DNA of 64,000 nucleotides from Rehmannia glutinosa (lineage: Eukaryota; Streptophyta; Magnoliopsida; Lamiales; Orobanchaceae). Positions within the stretch are counted from its first letter, which is position 1. Each line of letters opens with the position of its first letter. The translations under genes were made by a program, and so were the position numbers. The notes beneath the pieces were generated by a model. That model saw only the letters and a program-made list of their open reading frames with translations, was not told where the DNA came from and did not search any database. Of the stretch, positions 54,185 to 64,000 are shown piece after piece. Where the stretch lies: contig JABTTQ020002614.1 in assembly GCA_016081115.2 (NCBI GenBank), positions 124,001-188,000 on the forward strand, given 5' to 3'.

Positions 54185-55009
54185 TGTGAGGCCCCGAATT
54201 TTAACAACGTGAAATACGGTGTCATGTAGTGATTATTTATTCGGCTATGTATCACAAATCTATTATTAATGAAACGCGACTCTACTTTTATTTATTTCTT
54301 CCAACGTCAATTACGCATTTCGCATTTTTGGAGCTTAGCAATTTTATATTATCCTCTAGTATTAATGTTTGATCGAATGACTACGACTTTAGAAATATTA
54401 GACCCTCGAAAATTTAGGAGTACATTTCGATCCTTATCCAAATATTTCATCTTATTCTATAATTCATCCCAACCAACTTCCAATTTATTTTTCGATTACA
54501 CATTTCTTATTTCACATCTTTATTTTAAATTTCTAAATATTTAATTATGGATATTTATACATTTTATTTTTTCCCCTCAATTTATAAAGAAAAGAAACCA
54601 AATATTTTTTTTCTTTTTTTCCCCTAATTTTCGAAATTACCACTTTAAATGGGGAAAATAACTCAATTTTTCTTCTATCACTATTTTATCATTTTGTATC
54701 TCCCAACTAAATTATTATTGGACAAACAAATAAATAAAATTTTGATAATTTCATTTATATTTTATTTTATGTCTTCCAAGCCTACAACTAAAAATCTTCC
54801 TACAAATCCCACTAACCCCTTAGTCAAACAAATGAATTTTAAATTTCCCTCTAAAACCTAGCTTTTGGCTTCATGTCCCTAATAAAGAAAGCTAGTTATT
54901 TTTTTTACCCTAAACCCCTAATTATTCCCAATAACTATCATTAATCTCCCAAGCAAAAAATCTTCTCCCTTCTCTCTAAACATTCTCCTACTTCTCTCTA
55001 CAAATTTCT

Positions 55010-55440
55010 TCATATCTTCAAAACACACATTCTTCAAATCTTCAAACAATCTTCATATCTTCAAAACACACATTCTTCACATCTTCAAACAATCTTCATA
55101 TCTTCAAAGCATACATTCTTCAAATCTTCAAACAATCTTCATATCTTCAAAACACACATTCTTCACATCTTCAAACAATCTTCATATCTTCAAAGCATAC
55201 ATTCTTCATATCTTCAAACAATCTTCATATCTTCAAACATTTCTTCATATCTTCAAACACACCTCATTCATATCTCCAAACATTTCTTCATATCTTCAAA
55301 CACACCTCCCTCATATCTTCAAACACTTCTTCATATCTTTAAACACACTTTCTTCATATCTTCAAAAATAATTTTGTCATATCCTCAAACACTTTCTTCT
55401 TTCTTCAAACACTTAAAAAAAACACAAGAACTCTTCTTAC
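55010..55440 (+). repeat. CTTCATATCTTCAAACA array in the 5' LTR
   Basis: The first part has a 43-bp period (ACACATTCTTC at 55024, 55067 and onward). The second part is a shorter TTCATATCTTCAAACAC unit. The 3' LTR copy is 62340-62690 and differs in copy number. Confidence 0.9.
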
Positions 55441-56058
55441 TTCTTTATTTTCGAAACTATCACTACAATGTAAGGAATTTTCTTCTTCAATCCATTTTGA
55501 TATTTCTAGCTCATCCTCTTCACTTCTTAACCTAAGTTTGATTTTTGGTTTGAGGTACACTTAGAAGACAACTTGAAGATAATAGAGACTTGGAACCATC
55601 TTGACTAGACCTCAAGAAATTGTGAAGGAATTTGTACTAGAAGGTAAGAAATGGGATTTTTAGTACATTTTCTTCTTCTCTTCTATTTTCCAAAATTTTG
55701 ATACTCCACTTTCATTTTTGGACTTTTAGGGGCTGACCTTAAGTGTTGTTTTAAGAGTGAGCAAAGAAACCCATTTTGAGACCTCTACTAGTCTCATTTC
55801 ATCTACTACACAAGGTAAGAGTAGTTTTACCAATATTCTTCACCTCTTTCTTCTTTCCTTAAATTTTTAACCTCATTTCCTAACTCCTACAATTTTTTTG
55901 ATATTCCTTGACTTAGGGGCTAACCTAAATCACTTCTTCATCAAGAGTGATTTAGTCCATTGTTCACCAACAAATCAATCTTTAAGGTGGGTGGAAAAAT
56001 TCTTTCAACTTCTAGGTGTTTTAATTAAAATGCATGTAGCATTTTGTTATTGAGCACT

Positions 56059-56095
<37 letters not shown>

Positions 56096-57689
56096 GTATT
56101 GCATGCTATTTTCTTGTATCAAGTTGAAAATTTCTCAAGTGTTGCTCAAAAATGCGATTTATCGAAAATTAGGTCATACATGTACACTTTATTGTTATAT
56201 TTGATGAATTCTTGTATGAGATGGTCATGTATGTGTATGACTCTTGAAATCTATGTTTTGTATGACTTATAACCTGGAAAAGTCGAGCATAATTGATTAA
56301 ATTTCAATTTTTGGACTTAAAATGCAAAAATAGAAAGTTGGTGGACTTAATTGGAAGAAAATAAAACTTAAGGGATCCCTCTGTAATTTTCGAGTTTTGG
56401 GACTGTACTCAGGTTCAAAAATGATGTTTGGACATTTTAATAAAGTTTGAAGAGTTTTTAGTTAAATAAAATCAACCTTTAAAAGCCCAAGGACTAGATT
56501 GTAAAATTTTAGAAGTTTAAGGGCTATTTTGCAATTTTCGAAACTGTACCAGGCCCTATTTTTAAAATTTAAAATTTTAACTCTTAAGGGACTGGAAATA
56601 ACATATTTTAAGTGTATTCCAAAAATCCAAGTGTTTAGAGCTTGGAAAGTAATTTTACAAAACTTGAGGGACCAAATTGTAAAAGATTAAAATTGAGGAC
56701 CAAAATGAAATTTCCAGGACTTATGCAGTCCATGCACCTGAAAATACTAATTTAACTATAACATAATGATATTTTGGACCCAAGGTTCAAATTTCATAAC
56801 AATCGGACTCCTAAAAGCCTTAAAGGCAATTATTTTGAAATGGGACAAAAATGAGATTTTCAAACGTTAAGGGGCCTATTCTTATTTATTTTTAAAACTG
56901 TTTTTGTCCCAATATCCCACTGACCTTAGTGATATTTTCCAATTGTAATCACATTAAAATCCCTTCCGGTTTGTGAGTTCCAATTATTTTAAACTTAGGG
57001 ACCGAAATGACAATTTTAACAAATTTGGGGCTAATGTGCGAATTTTATAAAAACTTGATCTCAAAACTATAAAAACCTGAATCTCTGAACAATTTAGAAA
57101 ATTTAGGAACTGACCTCATAATTGTTCAAGGTCGGGACATTTATTTATTCAAATAACGGGACTTATGTTCCACATAATCTTTCAAGATATCGAAGATTGC
57201 TTATCCTCCCGATAATCATCTTCATCCAAATAACTCCACCAACGCCATAATTGCCATGCGCAAATTTTCGAAAACTTTCATAAAATGCTTCCCTGAATCA
57301 ATAATACTAGAGGTATGCCGGTTGACTACCCGAACTTGTATTTACTTTCTGTCTGAGTCAACTTGGTGTGTCGAGCTCACGATTAAGTCGAATGGATACG
57401 TCGGGGGATGGAACCGGGCAGCTGATCGCTATTCCACTCTTCCGGCCCCATCGCCCTAATCCCCAACCGAGGGACGGAGTTTGTCCAAGGGAAGCAGGTC
57501 GTAGTACTTGAGGTATAATCATGATTATGACGAATCCGAGCCTTGCAAGCTCTAATATGGATTATGTCTTTGCCTATGGAGCGATAAGGTGACAGGTCTT
57601 GGACCATCTTGAACGGGGAGTTAAAAGGAAGAACGAAGGAATCGCTGTCTAATCCACACGATTCCGGAGTTAAACGGACCCAATTGGTT

Positions 57690-57800
57690 GGCGCTATAAA
57701 TCCGTACGCAACCGCTACTTGTATTGCATTGGTTGGCGCTACAAATCCATATGCAACCTTTACTCGTTTCCATAGGATTGGCGTTACATTCAGTACGCAA
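57690..57800 (+). repeat. Three copies of TTGGCG(C/T)TA..AT.C.TACGCAA(C/T)C
   Basis: ATTGGTTGGCGCTATAAATC, then GTACGCAACC; ATTGGTTGGCGCTACAAATC, then ATATGCAACC; AGGATTGGCGTTACATTCAG, then TACGCAATCC. The period is about 45-50 bp. Confidence 0.85.
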
Positions 57801-58393
57801 TCCTACCTGTCTTGCCTGAATCATAGTGCTTGTGTGACCACGAACTATTTCTTAAACGGTATAAGTATATTACTTTATATATATTTATCACGACGCTTGT
57901 GGACTATGTGTGAAAACATGCATCATACCTCACGCGTTTTCATACAATCGTTTTCTCGCATTAACTATATACATCTCCACACTCTCACACGATCACCCCA
58001 TCCACTGAGATTTCTGTCTCATCCCCTCCTATTTTCTAACCTTTAGATGAGGAGTACGTTGAAGACGTCGAACCTACCACGAACTGAATCCCGTGCACCG
58101 CCTGTCGTACTAGTTCCTATAATCATTGATGTCGAGCGACATTTTTTTTTGCTTTTGTTATTGTTGAACTCCTTCGTTCTGTTTTAGTTTGAATTTGTAA
58201 GTTTAAATTCGGATATTTTGATGGATTGTATTCGGATATTGTCGGACCTTGAGATGTAATTCAACTTGTGTGTATTTTATTCCACGCATTAGACTCTATT
58301 TCACTTGGAGTTTTGTATCCTTGGTTTAGATGTTGAATTATTTACATTTAAGTGATTGATCATCGTCGCGTCGCGTTTGGGGCGTGACAGTTA

Positions 58394-58405
58394 TGGTATC
58401 AGAGC
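58394..58405 (+). other. Primer-binding site, initiator tRNA-Met
   Basis: TGGTATCAGAGC lies four bases after the LTR end. Confidence 0.88.
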
Positions 58406-58827
58406 TCGGCTAGTAAGATGGAAACTTACACCGAGCTGACCCAGGATAGGTTCCTCTGACCTTAGATTGGGTACCGCTACTAGATGACCTAAGTTGAATC
58501 TTGGATGAATATTTGAACTCTTTTGGGCTGTTATAGTGTTAAGATATCTGGATATTCCTCTATTTGGACGTTAGGTGATTTAGAAAATCCGTGTTTTAGA
58601 GATTATAATGCCTGATATGGTGAGACTCGAAGAATATGAGGATATCTCTTGATAAGTATATGATTTGGATGTGATATATTATGGGATCTAGACACCTAAT
58701 GATATTACTTTGGGGAAAATGATAGTAGGGGAATCACTAAGTATATTGATCAATGATAATACCCTTGTGTTATTCATTCTCAAGTACTTGCACAAGCTTA
58801 AGTAAGGGAATTTGACTTGTGGTTTAG
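58406..58827. other. Non-coding sequence where gag and protease should be
   Basis: About 420 bp without open frames or motifs join the primer site directly to the middle of reverse transcriptase. A deletion of roughly the whole gag-PR-RT N-terminus is implied. Confidence 0.7.
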
Positions 58828-58859
58828 GTGTCACGGATAAGATACATTAAGGATGTGAC

Positions 58860-61512
58860 TATTATACGATCTCGACTAGATGTTACCACTAAATATCCCC
58901 TCCCGAGGATAGACGAACTATTTGATCAACTTCAAGGAGCGACGGTATACTCGAAGTTTGATTTACAACAAGGATATTATCAACTGAAGATCCATGAAGA
59001 AGACGTTTCCAAAACGGGATTTCAAATAAGATATGGACACTACGAGTTTGTAGTGATGTCTTTCGGTCTAACGAATGCACCAGCAACATTTATGGATCTG
59101 ATGCACCGAGTCTTTCAACCTTATTTGGATCAATTTGTAGTGATATTCATTGATGACATACTCGTATACTCTAAGTCTAGAAAAGAGCATGGACGTCATC
59201 TGAAAATTGTTTTGGAGATACTACGAGAGCACAAGTTGTATGCCAAATTCAGCAAGTGCGAATTTTGGCGTAGTGAAGTCGCATTCTTGGGACAATTAGT
59301 ATCCGGCACTGGGATCGCCGTAGACCCTTCAAAGGTACAGACAATGGTTGAATGGAAACAACCCGAGTCTGTAACGGAGATCAGAAGTTTCTTAGGACAA
59401 GTTGGATATTATCGAAGATTTATTCAGGATTTCCCCAAGATAGCCGGACCACTCACTCGACTAACCTAGAAGCAAGTCAAGTTTGTGTGGAATGACAAGT
59501 ATGAGGCTAGTTTCCAAGAGCTGAAGAAACGACTCACTCTGACTCGATCTTAGCCCTTCTAAAGGGAAGTAAAAACTTTGTCGTCTACAGTGATACATCA
59601 AAGGAAGGACTAGGAGCAGTGCTCATGCAGGAAGGAAAGGTCATCACTTATGCATCACGAAAGCTCAAGCCGTATGAGTCCAATTACCCAACACATGACT
59701 TGGAATTTGCAGCTACAGTATTCGCGTTAAAGAAATGGATGCACTATCTCCACGGAGCAACATTCACAATTTTCACAGATCACAAGAGCTTGAAGTATCT
59801 ATTCTCTCATAAAGACCTCAATCTGAGGCAACAGAGATGGATGGAGTTAACTGAGGACTATCACTTTGATATTCAATACCATCCCGGAAAAGCTAACATA
59901 GTAGCTGACACCTTGAGCAGAAAGGCGAGTTTAGCCAGACTAATGATTCGAGAGTGGAAATCATTAGAAGAGCTGAGCACTTGGAATCCGACGAGAACCA
60001 ATACTTATATTTCATGTGCTAACATTTCGGTTAAACCTGATCTGATGAACGAGATCAAGGAAGCACAGGGAACATATGTGCATCTTCAAAAATTTAAAGA
60101 AAAGATACTTAAGGGAGAGAGTTCAGAATTCTCGGTACATGAAGATGGAATTATTAGATTCCAAAAAATCGAGTTTGTGTACCGAGTGACGAGCAAATTA
60201 GGAATAGAATCCTCGCAGAGGCACACCGTTCGAAATACACTATACATCCTGGAGAAAATAAGATGTATAAGGACTTGAAATGGAATTATTGGTGGGTAAA
60301 CATGAATAACCAGGTAGCGGAGTTCGTTGCGAGATGTTTGACTTGTCAACGAGTAAAAGCAGAACATCAACGACCATCTGGTTTATTACAACCATTGAGA
60401 ATTCCCGAGTGGAAATGGGAACACATAACGATGGACTTCGTGACGGGTCTACCAAGGACCAGAGGAGGCCATGATGTTATAGGGGTAGTCGTAAACCGAC
60501 TCACGAAATCTGCACACTTCCTACCCATGAAGAAAACCGACAACTTGCAGAAACTCGCGTAGATTTATATCCGAGAGATCATTCGACTACATGGAGTGCC
60601 AGTCGACATTGTGCTAGACAGAGACCCGAGGTTTGTCTCCAGATTCTGGAAGTGCTTGAACGAGGAATTGGGTACCTCGCTAAGTTTCAGCACAACAACA
60701 CATCCACAAACTGATGGCCAGTCTGAGTGAACGATTCAAACCCTGGAAGATATCCTGCGAGCCTACACGTTGGATTTCCAAGGAAGTTGGGATTCACACG
60801 TACCATTGGCCGAGCTTGCCTATAATAACAGCTATTAGCCCACAATTGGGATGGCACCCTACGAAGTCTTGTACGGACGAAAGTGTAGATTTCCACTACA
60901 CTGGGAGATTGATGACCAATGGACTCCAAAAGAGAAACGAAAGTCGCCCTCGATTCCAAAGGTCGACTTAGTTCAGGAGGCCATGGAGAAGGTCAAGCTG
61001 ATCAAGGAACGGATCCGCACAACTTAGAGCCGCCAAAAGAGTTTTGCAAACAAGAGTAGAAAGGACTTGGAATTTGAAGCCGGAGATGAAGTATTTCTCA
61101 GACTCTCTCCACGGAAAGGATTGATCAATCCGAAGAAAGGAGACAAGTTGAGCCCGAGATATATTGGACCTTACAAATTTTGCAGAGGATCGGGAAGTTA
61201 GCCTACCAACTCGAGTTACTAGCACAGTATGCGAGAATGCACGATGTATTCCACGTATCGAGGTTAAAGAAGTTCACCCAAGATACTCCTCCTATGATGA
61301 AAAATTTATCCTACATCGAGAAAACAATCTGGATCATTGACCAACAGATACGTCAGTTGCGTAATAGAGAGATTTCGATGGTTAAAGTGGTATGGGAAAA
61401 ACCACAATCGAGACGAAGACGCAACGTGGGAAAAGGAAAAATACATGAGAAATCAATATCCAGAGTTGTTCTGAAGAGAATTTTGGGACCAAATTCTTTT
61501 AAGGAGGGGTGA
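58860..61512 (+). pseudogene. Ty3 pol: RT, RNase H, integrase, chromodomain-like tail; several nonsense and frameshift mutations
   Basis: RT begins at KYPLPRIDELFDQLQGATVY. It has the active site VVIFIDDILVYSKS and continues to VGYYRRFIQDFPKIAGPLTR, with TAG at 59467-59469. RNase H reads ASRKLKPYESNYPTHDLEFA, FTDHKSLKYLFSHKDLNLRQ and NIVADTLSRK. After a shift near 60240 the integrase has the H2C2 zinc site ending CLTCQRVKAEHQRP. The catalytic D is in ITMDFVTGLP, the second D in LDRDPRF and the E in PQTDGQSE. The tail has HDVFHVSRLKKF, then IREIVKVVWE-like and EKYMRNQYPELF-like sequence across frames, typical of chromovirus integrases. In-frame stops at 60560, 60724, about 60836 and 61024 sit at positions normally Gln or Arg. 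Confidence 0.88.
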
Positions 61513-61513
61513 A
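61497..61513 (+). other. Polypurine tract
   Basis: TTTTAAGGAGGGGTGAA directly before the 3' LTR. Confidence 0.8.
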
Positions 61514-64000
61514 TGTGAGGCCCCGAGTTTTAACAACGTGAGATACGGTGTTATGTAATGATTATTTATTCGGCTATGTATCACAAACCTATTATTAATG
61601 AAACGCGACTCAACTTTTATTTATTTCTTCCAACGTTAATTACGCATTTCGCATTTTTGGAGCTTAGCAATTTTATATTCTCCTCTAGTATTAATGTTTG
61701 ATCGAATGACTACGACTTTAGAAATATTAGACCCTCGAAAATTTAGGAGTACATTTCGATCCTTATCCAAATATTTCATCTTATTCTATAATTCATCCCA
61801 ACAAACTTCCAATTTATTTTTCGATTACACATTTCTTATTTCACATCTTTATTTTAAATTTCTAAATATTTAATTATGGATATTTATACATTTTATTTTT
61901 TTTCCCTCAATTTTATAAAGAAAAGAAACCAAATATTTTTTTTCTTTTTTCCCTAATTTTCGAAATTACCACTTTAAATGGGGAAAATAACTCAATTTTT
62001 CTTCTATCACTATTTTATCATTTTGTATCTCCCAACTAAATTATTATTGGACAAAAAAATAAATAAAATTTTGATAATTTCATTTCTATTTTATTTTATG
62101 TCTTCCAAGCCTACAACTAAAAATCTTCCTACAAATCCCACTAATCCCACTAACCCATTAGTCAAACAAATGAATTTTAAATTTCCCTCTAAAACCTAGC
62201 TTTTAGCATCATGTCCCTAATAAAGAAAGCTAGTTTTTTTTTTACCCTAAACCCCTAATTATTCCCAATAACTATCATTAATCTCCCAAGCAAAAAATCC
62301 TCTCCCTTCTCTCTAAACATTCTCCTACTTCTCTCTACAAATTTTTTCATATCTTCAAAACACACATTCTTCAAATCTTCAAACAATCTTCATATCTTCA
62401 AAACACACATTCTTCAAATCTTCAAACAATCTTCATATCTTCAAAACACACATTCTTCAAATCTTCAAAAAATCTTCATATCTTCAAAACACACATTCTT
62501 CATATCTTCAAACAATCTTCATATCTTCAAATATTTTTTCATATCTTCAAACACACCTCATTCATATCTCCAAACATTTCTTCATATCTTTAAACACACC
62601 TCCCTCATATCTTCAAACACTTCTTCATATCTTCAAAAATAATTTCGTCATATCCTCAAACACTTTCTTCTTTCTTCAAACACTTAACAAAAACACAAGA
62701 ACTCTTCTTACTTCTTTATTTTCGAAACTATCACTACTACAATGTAAGGAATTTTCTTCTTCAATCCATTTTGATATTTCTAGCTCATCCTCTTCACTTC
62801 TTAACCTAAGTTTGATTTTTGGTTTGAGGTACACTTAGAAGACAACTTGAAGATAATAGAGACTTGGAACCATCTTGACTAGACCTCAAGAAATTGTGAA
62901 GGAATTTGGACTAGAAGGTAAGAAATGGGATTTTTAGTACATTTTCTTCTTCTCTTCTATTTTCCAAAATTTTGATACTCCATTTTCATTTTTGGACTTT
63001 TAGGGGCTGACCTTAAGAGTTGTTTTAAGAGTGAGCAAAGAGACCCATTTTGAGACCTCTACTAGTCTCATTTCATCTACTACACAAGGTAAGAGTAGTT
63101 TTACCAATATTCTTCACCTCTTTCTTCTTTCCTTAAATTTTTAACCTCATTTCCTAACTCCTACATTTTTTTTTGATATTCCTTGACTTAGGGGCTAACC
63201 TAAATCACTTCTTCATCAAGAGTGATTTAGTCTATTTTTCGCCAACAAATCAATCTTTAAGGTGGGTGGAAAAATTCTTTCAACTTTTAGGTGTTTTAAT
63301 TAAAATGCATGTAGCATTTTGTTATTGAGTACTTGAGATATATATATATATATATATATTATGTATTGCATGCTATTTTCTTGTATCAAGTTGAAAATTT
63401 CTCAAGTGTTGCTCAAAAATGCGATTTATCGAAAATTAGGGCATACATGTACACTTTATTGTTATATTTGATGAATTCTTGTATGAGATGGTCATGTATG
63501 TGTATGACTCTTGAAATATATATTTTGTATGACTTATAACCTGGAAAAGTCGAGCATAATTGATTAAATTTCAATTTTTGGGCTTAAAATGTAAAAATGG
63601 AAAGTTGGTGGACTTAATTGCAAGAAAATAAAACTTAAGGGACCTCTCTGTAATTTTCGAGTTTTGGGACTGTACTCAGGTTCAAAAATGATGTTTGGAC
63701 ATTTTAATAAAGTTTTAAGAGTTTTCAGATAAATAAAATCAACCTTTAAAAGCCCAAGGACTAGATTGTAAAATTTTAGAAGTTTAAGGGCTATTTTGCA
63801 ATTTTCGAAACTGTACCAGGCCCTATTTTTAAAATTTGAAAGTTTAACTCTTAAGGGACTAGAAATAACATATTTTAAGTGTATTCCAAAAATCCAAGTG
63901 TTTAGAGCTTGGAAAGTAATTTTATAAAACTTGAGGGACCAAATTGTAAAAGATTAAAATTGAGGACCAAAATGAAATTTCCAGGACTTTTGCAGTCCAT
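61514..64000 (+). repeat. 3' LTR of Ty3 element, first 2.49 kb
   Basis: Collinear with 54185-56745. Differences include shorter CTTCATATCTTCAAA arrays and a shorter (TA)n (63337-63360 against 56061-56092). The rest lies beyond the window. Confidence 0.93.

Larger units (their letters stand above)
54185..58389 (+). repeat. 5' LTR of Ty3 element (4205 bp)
   Basis: Starts TGTGAGGCCCC and ends GGGGCGTGACA. It holds a TTC-rich array (55010-55440), GTAAGA...TTAGGGGCT blocks (55640-55930), (TA)n at 56061-56092 and a triple repeat at 57690-57800. Three-quarters of it has only short random ORFs. Confidence 0.9.
54185..64000 (+). mobile_element. Ty3/gypsy chromovirus-like retrotransposon with 4.2-kb LTR, gag/protease missing
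   Basis: The 5' LTR (54185-58389) and 3' LTR (from 61514, cut by the window end) both begin TGTGAGGCCCCGA. The primer site TGGTATCAGAGC lies at 58394. The interior is only 3.1 kb: about 430 bp of non-coding sequence, then pol from inside RT through RNase H and integrase to a chromodomain-like tail. A polypurine tract precedes 61514. Gag, protease and the RT N-terminus are absent. The TSD cannot be checked. Confidence 0.92.

Noticed and set aside
54880..54940. Telomere-like CCCTAAAC words
   Set aside because: Only one or two units (TACCCTAAACCCCTAA) in an LTR, repeated at 62240; not an array.

Overview
This is a repeat-dominated stretch of a flowering-plant nuclear genome, probably a eudicot. 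The signs are plant LTR retrotransposons primed by initiator tRNA-Met or a tRNA-Asp-like site, FAR1-type Mutator transposases with Ulp1 proteases, hAT and Mutator MITEs, (TA)n microsatellites and one plant-specific ATL-type RING-H2 gene. I cannot name the species. That RING-H2 gene (28784-29224, minus) is the only intact host-type gene I recognise; almost everything else is mobile DNA in various states of decay.

Layout. 1-3775: remnant of a Mutator-like element (MULE) with a Ulp1-family gene (+) facing a FAR1-type transposase (-); the middle of both is deleted. 4128-10204: complete Ty1/copia retrotransposon (TSD GTAGT) with broken gag-pol and a scrambled filler in place of most of RNase H. 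10540-11346: AT-rich fold-back-like segment. 11716-12976: short non-autonomous MULE sharing termini and an internal repeated word with the first element. 14910-15918: MULE-type MITE with a 10-bp TSD, with other sequence inside. 16976-17480: old LTR-like block. 17615-18523: non-autonomous hAT (TSD TAATTATC) inserted in the end of another MITE. 20262-27243: minus-strand, Tat-like Ty3 element (TSD CATGG) without pol, holding an antisense ORF and five different tandem arrays. 27412-29224: MITEs around the RING-H2 gene. 30318-50033: a row of three MULEs separated by (TA)n tracts. The largest (32982-50033) carries a FAR1/MULE transposase (+) and a Ulp1 gene (-), and is split by a 7.9-kb non-autonomous copia-like retrotransposon (39039-46923, TSD AACTG/AAATG). 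50622-51184: hAT-type MITE. 51863-about 53050: reversed Ty3-like LTR remnant. 54185-64000: Ty3/gypsy chromovirus-like element with a 4.2-kb 5' LTR, a pol without gag or protease, and a 3' LTR running off the window.

The most distinctive signals are: (i) the same Ulp1-plus-FAR1 convergent layout in two unrelated-looking MULEs, each full of its own short spaced word; (ii) the pol-less Tat-like element that is mostly minisatellite; (iii) the scrambled both-strand filler in the copia element; (iv) LTR-LTR differences concentrated on CCGG palindromes; and (v) in-frame stops in the Ty3 pol that all look like C-to-T changes in CHG or CG contexts. All coordinates and alignments were read by eye. Family names rest on motif recognition, not on database searches.
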